Shown here piece by piece: positions 16,701 through 25,027 of a stretch of 64,000 nucleotides of DNA; positions within the stretch are counted from its first letter, which is position 1; each line of letters opens with the position of its first letter. The DNA is from Flavobacterium sp. NG2 (lineage in GTDB: Bacteria > Bacteroidota > Bacteroidia > Flavobacteriales > Flavobacteriaceae). The stretch spans positions 1,404,001-1,468,000 of the forward strand of contig NZ_CP139420.1 in NCBI RefSeq assembly GCF_034119845.1, read 5' to 3'. The position numbers and the translations under genes were made by a program. The notes beneath the pieces are model-generated. The model saw nothing but the letters and a program-made list of their open reading frames with translations. It did no database searches and had not been told where the DNA came from.

Positions 16701-19565
16701 TTGAGTAAAACAGGTAATTCATGTCCTGTACTTTCTTCGGAGGTGACTTTAAATCTAAGTGGCTCCCCAGTAGTGACTGATGTTACTATGGTACAATGTG
16801 ATACTGATTTAGATGGGAAGATGGCTTTTGATTTAACTTCTAAAGAGCCTCAAATCTCAGCAAATTATACTGTAGAAACGTTTAAATATTATACATCACA
16901 AGCAGGTGCAAATAGTGCCAATCCCGCTGAATTAATTTCAAATCCCGCTGGGTATACAAATGCAACAGCACATAATATGAATGTATGGGCAAGAGTTGAA
17001 AATGCTGCTGGTTGTTCTAATGTTGCTAAAATTGCACTTCAAGTGGGAGCTAAAATCCCTACTGGATTTGTTTTTGCATCGCCACCAGCGCCGGTTTGCG
17101 ATGATGCAGTACAAGATGGCATCACTAGTTTTAACTTAACAACAACCAAAGCAGCATTTGAAGCATTATTTCCAGCTACAGGTTATACAGTTTCTTTTTA
17201 TAGCAATCAAGCTGATGCAACTGCACAAACATCTCCAATAAGCAATCTGTCGAATTATAGAAATACAATTGCCAACACACAACCTATATGGGTTCGAGTG
17301 AATAACAACAATACAGCTGATTTTGGTAATTGCTATAGCTTAGGTACGTATTTTTCATTGAATGTAGAAGCTTTACCTGTTGCTAATACTGTTAACATTC
17401 CTAGACAATGTGATGACGACCAAGATGGTAAGTTGACTTTTAACACTTCTACTTTAGAGAGTGTTTTATTGAATGGGCAAACCAATAAAATTGTCACTTA
17501 TTTTGATGCAGCTAACAATCCCCTAAAGGATGCCAATGGTGTTTTAATCACAAGTCCTTTTCCAGCGACTTTTACCACTAGTTCACAAACAATAAAAGCG
17601 GTTGTGACAAACAATACCGCACAAAGTTGTTCGGCTCAAACTGCTATTACTTTTACAGTTGATCCAGCTCCAATTGTTAACAACACAGCCATAACAATTT
17701 GTGATACAGATTTAGATGGTTTTGCTAGTTTTAATTTGACTGCAAATAATAACCAAATTTCTGCAAATGCTGCGAGTGAAACGTTTGATTATTATACTAC
17801 TCAGGCTGGTGCTATGAACGGGACTCCTGCAGATTTAATAGCAAATAAAACAGCTTTTACGAATACCACTAAACATAGTATGGATGTTTGGGCTAGGGTC
17901 GTGAGCGCTAATGGATGTCCAAGTGTGGCAAAGATTACCTTGAATGTTGTTGTAGCTTTCCCTTCTGGGTACAATGTTCCTATAACAGCAGTTTGTGATG
18001 ATGATCGAGATGGAGTTACTACTTTTGATATTAGTGCTACAAAAACAACTATGGAGGCGCTTTTGCCTCCTGCTGGATATTCTATTGCTTACTATAGGAA
18101 TCAAGCAGACGCTACCGCACAAATCAATGCGATAACTGATATTTCAAGTTATAGAAACGTTGGTTACTCAAATACCCAACAAATATGGGTACGCGTTAAC
18201 AACACTTTAAGTCCTAGTTGTTTTAGTGCTGGTCCTTATATTACTTTAACTGTAGAGGCTAAACCTACTGCAAATCCAGTAGTCGTACCAAGACAATGTG
18301 ATGATAATCAAGATGGAATATTGACCTTCAATACGAGTACCTTACATAGTACAGTGTTAAACGGACAAACTAATAAGATAGTAACCTATTTTGATCAAGC
18401 TGGTAATACTTTGCCAAGTCCATTTCCTGCTACATTTACTACAGCATCACAAACCATTAAAGCAGTAGTGGCTAATAATACGCCACAAGCTTGTTCTGAC
18501 TCAATACTTATTGTGTTTACGGTTGATGTTAAGCCAGTAGCAAATCCAGTGGCTCCATTAATAGCTTGTGATAATGAGTTGGATCCTTTGTTGCAAGATG
18601 GAAAATTTCCTTTTAACACCTCTTCTGTTCAATCTGCTATACTAGGAAATCAAACAGGAATGATCGTTAAATATTTTGATCAAGCGGGTAATGCTTTGCC
18701 AAGTCCGCTTCCTAATCCTTTCTTATCAGGAACGCAAAATATAACGGTTAGGGTAGAAAATGCTGCAAATACAAGTTGTCCTGCTACCGAATCGATATCG
18801 TTTGTTGTTAATCCGTTGCCTAATATTAACTTGAATACTAATGGTGGAGAAGATGAATTGATTTGTTCTGATAGCCCTGGAATATTATTGCAACTAAATG
18901 CAGGAATTCAAGATAATTCACCAATAAGTAGTTATACTTATCAGTGGTCTAAAAACGGTATTGACATAGCAGGAGCAACTTCCTATAATTTGAACAATGT
19001 GAATGCCGAAGGGATTTATAGAGTTAAAGTAACCAATGCTTCTGGTTGTAGTAGAATTAGAAGCATCAAAGTGAAGGCTTCAAATATAGCTACCATTCAA
19101 TCTATCGATATTGTAGATTTTAGCGATATTAACACAGTTACAGTGCATGCAACGGGGTCTGGTGAATATGGTTATAACTTAGATGATATATCAGGGTTTT
19201 ACCAAGAATCAATTTATTTTTATGATGTTCAGCCTGGAATTCACGATGTATTTGTGAAAGATAAAAATGGTTGTGGAATTGTAAGTCAGACAATTGCTGT
19301 AGTAGGTGCTCCAAAGTTCTTTACTCCCAATAATGATGGAATCAACGATACTTGGAATGTAAAAGGTATTGAAGCAACAGCAAATGCAGGTTCACAAATT
19401 AATATTTTTGATAGGTATGGGAAATTGGTCAAGGAGATAAATACTTCGGGACCAGGATGGGATGGTAACTACAACGGATACTCCTTACCTGCGGATGATT
19501 ATTGGTACACTTTGCAATTAAAAGATGGTAGAATAATAAAAGGGCATTTCTCTTTAAAGAGATAA
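13755..19565 (+). CDS. Giant T9SS type B cargo with IgGFc-binding-like domain and tandem repeats
   Basis: A 1936-residue secreted or surface-held protein. Signal peptide at 1-19 (ends NSYSQ). Residues ~20-450 resemble the IgGFc-binding protein N-terminal domain (YIPPLTTASNVVPSDHYLYIS, then GTSGLGKEFRLGGF). Thrombospondin type 3 repeats lie at about 545-570 and 755-860 (DSDGDGIPDQLDADSDNDG). Seven units of ~85-100 residues (about 1006-1690), arranged ABC-ABC-C and each opening with a Cys-Asp acidic motif, follow. The end carries an Ig-like segment and a canonical type B sorting domain (PKFFTPNNDGINDTWNV, DRYGKLV, LPADDYWYTLQLKDG). It should need the type IX system and a PorP/SprF-type helper, possibly the one across the divergent gap. 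Likely an adhesin; ligand unknown. Confidence 0.86.
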   Translation: MKKIIVLSFILIGVFNSYSQLSKTHYIPPLTTASNVVPSDHYLYISTPTVGWVNLTITPIGGTPITAQVRNGLPYVLSIGTGINTPLFVDNANFGINLNKGYIIEAAEEVFVSARVKASGSDHAGGLVSKGTSGLGKEFRLGGFLNPNAGDTRNTNFASILATENNTIVTITNLGAGAQFPDGSLIPVPLTVTLQKNETYVLNLSRINGSAISNSSKMIGGLVQTNKLVVVNCGSIAGSNNTTTNGRDLGFDQIVSYEKTGKEYIFVRGGGTTSNSYERVLLIANKPNTEIYLNGSTTPFTTLANPGDYIALDGSSYINGNMYVNTSEAVFAYQSVTANNSEPEKKQNMFFVPPLNCATPKIVNNIPLIDKIGTLTFTGNVNIVTEAGSTVTINGVNTTATPIAVTGKTSPSFVRYSVSLTGNVKIESTSQLYVSYNGVNNDASYGGYYSGFDTKPVVSYPPVSATSLCIPNVTLTATVTNPADTFTWYVNSILDNNPANNTPISGNNTSIMTPSIPGYYTVKRTVTGCDSLLSDPIPVSVCATDSDGDLVNDNIDNDNDNDGITNCTESYGDVPVNTLTYTAGTITAGTGAYSNSFTGIRTTSSQATAVPYAGNADGTFVTSVPAGSFNWVSYEMIFANPITIGIDYAPTTLPANYLNTDSDYILNSDIGRTITVLNPDDQLLIDTNYDGIYESGVKEFTSFEIRFKINGATSLNPAIATFKFFSYLANKIKFTHKNLSYTNTTNSSLRFFAACVPKDSDGDGIPDQLDADSDNDGILDIVEAQAGNKVLANLDANKNGLDDNFEPFTAPVDTDGDGVPDYLDLDSDNDGILDSAEKAIDTDNDGIKNFRDLDSDGDLCNDVIEAGFTDANGDGILGNVPATIDARGKVTSGTDGYTTPNGNYLVSAPIVITTQPQVSTDCTTQSAVINIADNGGNSYLWQVSSDNGVTWTSVSNNATYSGATTNTLTISAATNGYKYRVELSKTGNSCPVLSSEVTLNLSGSPVVTDVTMVQCDTDLDGKMAFDLTSKEPQISANYTVETFKYYTSQAGANSANPAELISNPAGYTNATAHNMNVWARVENAAGCSNVAKIALQVGAKIPTGFVFASPPAPVCDDAVQDGITSFNLTTTKAAFEALFPATGYTVSFYSNQADATAQTSPISNLSNYRNTIANTQPIWVRVNNNNTADFGNCYSLGTYFSLNVEALPVANTVNIPRQCDDDQDGKLTFNTSTLESVLLNGQTNKIVTYFDAANNPLKDANGVLITSPFPATFTTSSQTIKAVVTNNTAQSCSAQTAITFTVDPAPIVNNTAITICDTDLDGFASFNLTANNNQISANAASETFDYYTTQAGAMNGTPADLIANKTAFTNTTKHSMDVWARVVSANGCPSVAKITLNVVVAFPSGYNVPITAVCDDDRDGVTTFDISATKTTMEALLPPAGYSIAYYRNQADATAQINAITDISSYRNVGYSNTQQIWVRVNNTLSPSCFSAGPYITLTVEAKPTANPVVVPRQCDDNQDGILTFNTSTLHSTVLNGQTNKIVTYFDQAGNTLPSPFPATFTTASQTIKAVVANNTPQACSDSILIVFTVDVKPVANPVAPLIACDNELDPLLQDGKFPFNTSSVQSAILGNQTGMIVKYFDQAGNALPSPLPNPFLSGTQNITVRVENAANTSCPATESISFVVNPLPNINLNTNGGEDELICSDSPGILLQLNAGIQDNSPISSYTYQWSKNGIDIAGATSYNLNNVNAEGIYRVKVTNASGCSRIRSIKVKASNIATIQSIDIVDFSDINTVTVHATGSGEYGYNLDDISGFYQESIYFYDVQPGIHDVFVKDKNGCGIVSQTIAVVGAPKFFTPNNDGINDTWNVKGIEATANAGSQINIFDRYGKLVKEINTSGPGWDGNYNGYSLPADDYWYTLQLKDGRIIKGHFSLKR
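16771..18820 (+). repeat. Intragenic higher-order tandem repeat (ABC-ABC-C)
   Basis: Within the giant cargo, three distinct ~85-100-residue units occur in the order A (from ~16771), B (~17050), C (~17367), then A' (~17671), B' (~17951), C' (~18255) and a third C copy to ~18820. The period of the ABC block is about 900 bases. Matching phrases include CDTDLDG (A and A'), NQADATAQ with WVRVNN (B and B'), and LNGQTNKIVTYFD with SPFPATFTT (C and C'). DNA identity is clearly lower than protein similarity, so the duplication is not recent. Confidence 0.85.
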
Positions 19566-19600
19566 TTGCTGCCTTTGTTTGATTTTATAGTTTTATTCAA

Positions 19601-19640
19601 AAAAAAGAGGTGGCCATAAAAGGCAACCTCTTTTTTTTCT
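19601..19640 (+). terminator. Terminator of the giant cargo gene
   Basis: AAAAAAGAGGTGGCC and GGCAACCTCTTTTTTTT form a stem of about ten pairs around a short loop, 35 bases after the stop codon, ending in eight T. Confidence 0.88.
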
Positions 19641-19747
19641 TAAAAATGTTTTAGGATTAAAAGGGTTAGTATTACTTTATTTTTTATATAAGAATAATAA
19701 TGTGTGCTTTTAAATTTTCAACAAAGAATAAAATCATCAAAAAACCT

Positions 19748-19755
19748 TAAATTTG
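19748..19755 (+). promoter_or_regulatory. -7 promoter box of rlmN
   Basis: TAAATTTG matches TAnnTTTG and lies only four bases before the ATG at 19760. Transcription should then start at or next to the start codon, giving a leaderless message or one starting at the second ATG at 19766. No clear TTG -33 element is visible. Confidence 0.55.
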
Positions 19756-19759
19756 CGCC

Positions 19760-20803
19760 ATGCAAATGGAAAAAAAAGACATACGCGCCTTATCAAAAGA
19801 ACAATTACGTGATTTTTTTGTTGCCAATGGTGATAAATCATTCCGTGGGAATCAGGTTTATGAATGGTTGTGGAGCAAGGGAGCTCACAGTTTTGAGGAT
19901 ATGACTAATTTGGCGAAAGCCACAAGATTGATGCTGGAAACTAATTTTGTAATCAATCATATCAAAGTAGATACCATGCAACGGTCCGAAGACGGGACGG
20001 TTAAAAATGCGGTTCGTCTACATGACGGTTTAGTGGTGGAATCGGTATTGATACCAACAGAAACACGTACAACTGCCTGTGTTTCTAGTCAAGTAGGTTG
20101 CAGTTTAGATTGTAATTTTTGCGCTACAGCACGTTTGAAAAGAATGCGTAACCTAGAACCTGCAGAAATTTATGATCAGGTTGTAGCTATTGATAGAGAG
20201 AGTAGGTTGTATTACAATCATCCGTTGTCCAATATTGTTTTTATGGGAATGGGTGAGCCTTTAATGAATTACAACAATGTGTTGAAGGCAATTGAAATGA
20301 TTACTTCAGAGGAAGGTTTAGGGATGTCTCCTAAGCGTATAATGGTTTCGACTTCAGGAATCCCTAAAATGATTAAAAAAATGGCCGATGATGAGGCGAA
20401 ATTCAAATTGGCAGTTTCTTTGCATTCGGCTATTGATGAAATCCGAGCACGTATTATGCCGTTTAGTGCTAATTTTCCTTTGGCGGAATTAAGAGAATCC
20501 TTGGAATATTGGTACCGAAAAACAAAAAGTAAAATCTCTTATGAATATGTAGTTTGGAAAGGAATCAATGATAATAAAGAATCAGTAGATGCCTTGGTGA
20601 AATTTTGTAAGTACGTACCCTGTAAAGTAAATTTAATTGAATACAATCCTATTGACGATGGAGAATTTCAACAAGCTTCAGAAGAAGCAATCAATGCTTA
20701 CATTAAAGGGTTGCAAAATATAGGAGTCGTTGTAAAAGTACGCCGAAGCCGAGGAAAAGATATTGATGCAGCTTGTGGCCAACTCGCTAACAAAGAAGTA
20801 TAA
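19760..20803 (+). CDS. rlmN: 23S rRNA/tRNA adenine-C2 methyltransferase
   Basis: A 347-residue radical SAM enzyme that methylates C2 of A2503 in 23S rRNA and A37 in some tRNAs. The iron-sulfur motif C-SLD-C-NF-C is near residue 113, the family phrase NIVFMGMGEPLMNYNNV near 155, VSTSGIPKMI near 197, and the catalytic cysteine in the terminal ACGQLA. The N-terminal ~90 residues form the usual helical substrate-binding domain (GNQVYEWLWSKGAHSFEDMTNL). Two in-frame ATGs (19760 and 19766) are equally plausible because the promoter box lies so close. The gene is monocistronic, with a terminator on each side. Confidence 0.95.
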   Translation: MQMEKKDIRALSKEQLRDFFVANGDKSFRGNQVYEWLWSKGAHSFEDMTNLAKATRLMLETNFVINHIKVDTMQRSEDGTVKNAVRLHDGLVVESVLIPTETRTTACVSSQVGCSLDCNFCATARLKRMRNLEPAEIYDQVVAIDRESRLYYNHPLSNIVFMGMGEPLMNYNNVLKAIEMITSEEGLGMSPKRIMVSTSGIPKMIKKMADDEAKFKLAVSLHSAIDEIRARIMPFSANFPLAELRESLEYWYRKTKSKISYEYVVWKGINDNKESVDALVKFCKYVPCKVNLIEYNPIDDGEFQQASEEAINAYIKGLQNIGVVVKVRRSRGKDIDAACGQLANKEV

Positions 20804-20810
20804 TAAATAA

Positions 20811-20846
20811 AAAATCCCTTTTACGACAGTGTCATAAAAGGGATTC
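20811..20846. terminator. Bidirectional terminator, rlmN / lipoprotein
   Basis: AAAATCCCTTTTA and TAAAAGGGATT form an 11-bp perfect stem around CGACAGTGTCA between convergent genes. Confidence 0.82.
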
Positions 20847-20865
20847 TTGTTTGTGTTTGTAATTT

Positions 20866-21717
20866 TTACTTAGTCAAAGTGTATTCAACTGTTATTCCTT
20901 GAATTGTTATCGTGGCTTTATTGTCACAAGTTCCATCACCAAAGTCGATAACTCCTTGATTATTGTTTTTAACAATAGTTATTTTTCCACTAACAGGAAA
21001 ATGATAGACGCAATTCCCTAGAAAACGTAATCTTGGGTCAATTGTGCTCGTAATTGTTGTTCCGTTTGGATAACTGGTTGTGTGGTTACCAGTAACGATA
21101 AGTACATTGTCAGTCAATTGCGGTGTGTTGTATCCTTCGATTATTTCTCTTGTTCTGGTTCCTTTACGAGTGTAGATTTTTCCATTTTCAAAAGTAACAG
21201 TCATATCAATATTTAAAGTTGACACAGGATGAACTTCGTTTAGATGGGTGGTTGCTTTCTTTGTTAATTCTACAGTTCTGTTTCCTTGAACAAGCCTTCC
21301 GTTGTGATAGAAATTTTCTAAAGTATAGGAAAGTGTTTTTGAAGGAGCGCTTAAATCTTTAGAAAAACTAATAATTATTTTTCCTTTGATTGTATTTCCG
21401 TTTGCAAGAGTACAACCTGTAGTTCCGAAATCAACAGTTCTGGTATAGCTCTCGCTAGTTACGACTGTTGTTACTGTCGCGCAGGAAGGTAAGTTTCCAG
21501 GGTTTGCTACGCTTGGTTTTGCAGTAGATGCTTGTTGAGTAGCATATTGGTCTTCGGCAATGAAGGCTACATCTTCGATTGCGGCATCAATTTTTGTTTC
21601 AGTGCTAACATCATCTGCTGTTAAAGGAGTGTTGTCAGCAATTTTGTCTTTTACATCGCAACTAATAAAAAGTCCAGCTGCTAGAGCAAGTCCGAGTAAT
21701 AAATTTTTGGTTTTCAT
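20866..21717 (-). CDS. Hypothetical lipoprotein
   Basis: A 283-residue predicted lipoprotein: MKTKNLLLGLALAAGLFISC gives a good lipobox with Cys20, followed by an acidic, helical segment (KIADNTPLTADDVSTETKIDAAIEDV). The rest (~75-283) is rich in Thr, Asn and Gly with alternating hydrophobic residues, suggesting a beta-rich fold. Relatives of this kind are frequent in flavobacteria, but I recognise no characterised family. It stands alone between rlmN (convergent) and the polyprenyl synthase gene (divergent). A role cannot be inferred from the context. Confidence 0.75.
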   Translation of the reverse strand: MKTKNLLLGLALAAGLFISCDVKDKIADNTPLTADDVSTETKIDAAIEDVAFIAEDQYATQQASTAKPSVANPGNLPSCATVTTVVTSESYTRTVDFGTTGCTLANGNTIKGKIIISFSKDLSAPSKTLSYTLENFYHNGRLVQGNRTVELTKKATTHLNEVHPVSTLNIDMTVTFENGKIYTRKGTRTREIIEGYNTPQLTDNVLIVTGNHTTSYPNGTTITSTIDPRLRFLGNCVYHFPVSGKITIVKNNNQGVIDFGDGTCDNKATITIQGITVEYTLTK

Positions 21718-21941
21718 GATTTTTGGTTTTTTAAGGTTAAGGATAATACTTTGATTGTAATAATGTTAAAAGGTTTAATTTGGGGGGGATTTAGTTGCTA
21801 ATATACAAAAAATAATAAGTTGCTATCTATGAAATAGATAACTTTAAAGATGCTGGTTATATTGTGTTGGCTAGTTGTTTTTGAATTTTAGTTTTTTTGT
21901 TTTGTTGAAGAATTAATTGAGTGTTTTTTTATTAAAAACAG

Positions 21942-21949
21942 TATATTTG
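21942..21949 (+). promoter_or_regulatory. -7 promoter box of the polyprenyl synthase gene
   Basis: TATATTTG matches TAnnTTTG. A TTG lies at 21917-21919, 22 bases upstream, which suits the Bacteroidota -33 element. The ATG at 21958 is only eight bases downstream, so the leader is a few bases at most. Confidence 0.65.
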
Positions 21950-21957
21950 AAATCGAA

Positions 21958-22935
21958 ATGAATGTTACTTCTCAAATAAAACAACCCATCTTTAATGAAA
22001 TGGAACTTTTTGAAAAAAAGTTTCATGAATCGATGACTTCTCAAGTGGCGTTGTTGAATCGTATTACTTACTATATTGTTAACCGAAAAGGGAAGCAAAT
22101 GCGTCCCATGTTTGTGTTTTTAACTGCCAAAATGGTTTCGGCAGGAGTAGTTAATGAACGAACCTATCGTGGCGCATCTGTCATCGAGTTAATTCATACG
22201 GCTACTTTAGTTCACGATGATGTTGTTGACGACAGTAACAGGCGAAGAGGTTTCTTTTCTATCAATGCACTTTGGAAAAATAAAATTGCTGTTTTAGTCG
22301 GTGATTATTTGCTTTCAAAAGGATTGTTGCTGTCAATTGATAATGGCGATTTTGATTTGCTTAAAATTATTTCGGTTGCCGTGCGTGAAATGAGTGAAGG
22401 AGAGTTGCTTCAAATAGAAAAGGCCAGAAGGCTTGATATAGTTGAAGAGGTTTATTATGAAATTATTCGCAAAAAAACAGCAACACTTATAGCGGCATGT
22501 TGCGCTCTCGGTGCCAAGTCGGTTATTGATGATGAAATTCAAGTGGAGAATATCCGAAGATTTGGTGAATTGATAGGTATGGCATTCCAAATCAAAGATG
22601 ATTTATTTGATTATTCTGAGGAAGCCATCGGTAAACCTACGGGTATCGATATTAAGGAGCAAAAAATGACTTTGCCTTTAATTCATGTTTTGAATACGTG
22701 TACACCAAAAGAAAAAAGTTGGTTGATTAATTCTATTAAAAACCACAATAAAGACAAAAAAAGAGTCAAGGAAGTGATCGCCTTTGTGAAAAACAATAAC
22801 GGTTTGGCGTATGCCGAAAACAAAATGATTGCTTTTCAACAAGAAGCGCTATCTCTTTTAGATGTTTACCCAGAATCTGAATACAAAAAAGCCTTAGTTT
22901 TGATGGTGAATTATGTCATTGAAAGAAAGAAATAA
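21958..22935 (+). CDS. Polyprenyl diphosphate synthase (octaprenyl type)
   Basis: A 325-residue trans-prenyltransferase that extends isoprenoid diphosphates with isopentenyl diphosphate, most likely making the side chain of menaquinone. Both aspartate-rich motifs are present: HDDVVDDSNRRRG near residue 83 and KDDLFDYSEEAIGKPTGID near 217, together with GKQMRPMFV at the N-terminus. The length and the motif HTATLVHDD fit octaprenyl or similar long-chain synthases; the product length cannot be read reliably from sequence by eye. The start is supported by the promoter box eight bases upstream. The dnaG gene follows with its own promoter. Confidence 0.88.
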   Translation: MNVTSQIKQPIFNEMELFEKKFHESMTSQVALLNRITYYIVNRKGKQMRPMFVFLTAKMVSAGVVNERTYRGASVIELIHTATLVHDDVVDDSNRRRGFFSINALWKNKIAVLVGDYLLSKGLLLSIDNGDFDLLKIISVAVREMSEGELLQIEKARRLDIVEEVYYEIIRKKTATLIAACCALGAKSVIDDEIQVENIRRFGELIGMAFQIKDDLFDYSEEAIGKPTGIDIKEQKMTLPLIHVLNTCTPKEKSWLINSIKNHNKDKKRVKEVIAFVKNNNGLAYAENKMIAFQQEALSLLDVYPESEYKKALVLMVNYVIERKK

Positions 22936-23020
22936 AACCTCAATAGCAGAAACATAGTGAGCTAATTTAAAAGATGTATTGATTTTTGATATTCTCATTG
23001 TCATTGATATTGTTACTTTG

Positions 23021-23028
23021 TATCTTTG
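23021..23028 (+). promoter_or_regulatory. -7 promoter box of dnaG
   Basis: TATCTTTG matches TAnnTTTG, with TTG at 22998-23000 exactly 20 bases upstream as -33 element. It places transcription start near 23034 and so supports the TTG start codon at 23057 by leaving a short leader and no upstream alternative. Confidence 0.7.
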
Positions 23029-23056
23029 ATGCTTTGCAACTTTATCACTTAAAAAA

Positions 23057-25027
23057 TTGATTACAAAAGCTACTATTGATACCGTTTTCGAAACTGCTCG
23101 TGTGGAAGAAGTAATTGGCGATTTTGTTCAATTGAAACGTGCAGGGAGTAATTTTAAAGGATTAAGTCCATTCTCGGACGAGCGTTCACCCTCGTTTATG
23201 GTTTCGCCTGCAAAAGGAATCTGGAAGGATTTTAGTTCTGGAAAAGGAGGGAATGCCGTGGCCTTCATAATGGAGCATGAGCATTTTACTTATCCTGAAG
23301 CAATTCGCTACTTAGCAAAAAAATACAATATCGAGATTGAAGAAACTGAGCAAACAAACGAAGAAAAAGCAAATATGGATGCTCGTGAGAGTATGTATTT
23401 AGTTTCTGAATTTGCTAAAGATTATTTTCATAAAACTCTTTTACATACTGAGGAGGGTAAAGCTATCGGACTTTCTTATTTTAAAGAACGAGGCTTTACT
23501 ACTGAAACTATCAATAAATTTAGTTTAGGATATTCTCCTGAAACTTGGGATGCTTTTACTAAAGAAGCTTTAGGAAAGGGATATAAATTGGAATTTCTTG
23601 AAAGTACAGGTTTGACTATTCCTAAAGAAGATCGCCCTTTTGATAGGTTTAAAGGTCGTGTGATGTTCCCTATTCAAAGTATGTCTGGAAGAACCTTAGG
23701 TTTTGGTGGCCGAATTTTGACAAATGATAAAAAAGCAGCGAAATACCTCAATTCGCCTGAAAGTGAATTGTACCATAAGAGTAAAGTGTTGTATGGTATT
23801 TATCAAGCCAAGCAAGCAATAGCCAAGCAAAACAACTGTTTCTTAGTCGAAGGATATACAGATGTAATTCAATTTAATCAAGCGGGAATCGAAAATGTGG
23901 TTGCCTCTTCGGGTACCGCTTTGACGCCTGACCAGATTAGATTAATAAATAGGTTAACAAAAAATATTACCGTATTATTTGATGGGGATGCTGCTGGTTT
24001 GCGTGCTTCCATTCGCGGAATCGATTTGATTCTAGAGGAAGGAATGAATGTTAAAGTTTGTGCTTTCCCTGACGGAGAAGATCCCGATAGTTTTGCTAAA
24101 AAAACGCCTTATGATGATTTAGTGGCGTATTTGGAGAATAATGCCAAGGATTTTATCCAATTCAAAGCGTCACTTTTGATGGATGAGGCAAAAAATGACC
24201 CCATCAAAAAAGCCGACTTGATACGGGATATGGTTCAGAGTATTTCTAAAATTCCAGATAGAATTCAGCGTGAGGTGTACATTCAAGAATGTTCCCGAAT
24301 CATGGATATTTCGGAACAAGTGTTAGTGAGTACTTTGGCGCAGTTAACACAAAAAGATGTTGTTGAGGTCGAAAAGAAAGCTAAAAAGGAGCAGAAATCC
24401 TTTGAAGTGGTAAAAAATGACACACCTCAAACATCTGAAAAAGTAGATATTTTGTATCGTTTGGAGCGTAAAATAATTGAGATTTTATTGCTTTATGGAA
24501 ATAAAGAAGAAGAATTTGAAGATACTTTTTTAAAGACCAATGACGAAGGCGAGATTGTAACTGTAACGGAGAAAAAGTCATTAAAAGTGTTTCAGCGTAT
24601 TTATCTAAGTTTGCAAGAGGACGAAGTGGAACTTGCAAATCCGTTGTTTAGAGCGATTTTCAATGATTTGATAAATCATTATTTGCAAAATGAAAGCTTT
24701 AGTTTAGAGCAGTATTTAATGCATTTACCTCCAGAATATGCACAAGAAGTAACGGATATCTTGATGGAAGATGAAAAGTTAGTCATGCACAATTGGGAAG
24801 GTCAAAATATTTTTCCCAAAACGAAGAATGATACCATTGCTCAAAATGTTAACGAAACAATTTTGACCATGCGATGGTATTTAGTAGGGAGTATTATTGA
24901 AGAATTAAAAAACTCCATATCACCTGATACAGATAATATGGAGTCTTTGTCAATGATTATGGACTATAATACCCTAACAAATTCTTTTTCAAAAAAATTA
25001 GGTAGAGTAATGTCTCGATTTAGTTAA
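23057..25027 (+). CDS. dnaG: DNA primase, zinc ligands missing
   Basis: A 656-residue replicative primase. N-terminal CHC2-type fold (residues 1-100), the catalytic core with TOPRIM acids (LVEGYTDVIQF near 268, LFDGDAAGLRA near 314, FPDGEDPD near 344), and a C-terminal helicase-binding region. The zinc ribbon is odd: where other primases have Cys-x2-His and later Cys-x2-Cys, this one reads LSPFSDERSPSF and WKDFSSGKGG, so all four ligands are Ser, Ser, Asp, Ser. The loop itself is otherwise intact. The start is TTG, backed by family alignment (ITKATIDTVFETARVEEVIGDF) and by the promoter box. It overlaps the convergent response regulator gene by a few bases. Confidence 0.94.
   Translation: MITKATIDTVFETARVEEVIGDFVQLKRAGSNFKGLSPFSDERSPSFMVSPAKGIWKDFSSGKGGNAVAFIMEHEHFTYPEAIRYLAKKYNIEIEETEQTNEEKANMDARESMYLVSEFAKDYFHKTLLHTEEGKAIGLSYFKERGFTTETINKFSLGYSPETWDAFTKEALGKGYKLEFLESTGLTIPKEDRPFDRFKGRVMFPIQSMSGRTLGFGGRILTNDKKAAKYLNSPESELYHKSKVLYGIYQAKQAIAKQNNCFLVEGYTDVIQFNQAGIENVVASSGTALTPDQIRLINRLTKNITVLFDGDAAGLRASIRGIDLILEEGMNVKVCAFPDGEDPDSFAKKTPYDDLVAYLENNAKDFIQFKASLLMDEAKNDPIKKADLIRDMVQSISKIPDRIQREVYIQECSRIMDISEQVLVSTLAQLTQKDVVEVEKKAKKEQKSFEVVKNDTPQTSEKVDILYRLERKIIEILLLYGNKEEEFEDTFLKTNDEGEIVTVTEKKSLKVFQRIYLSLQEDEVELANPLFRAIFNDLINHYLQNESFSLEQYLMHLPPEYAQEVTDILMEDEKLVMHNWEGQNIFPKTKNDTIAQNVNETILTMRWYLVGSIIEELKNSISPDTDNMESLSMIMDYNTLTNSFSKKLGRVMSRFS

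Noticed and set aside
16771..18820. CRISPR-like or satellite repeat
   Set aside because: The repeat is coding, in frame, with ~900-base period and diverged DNA.
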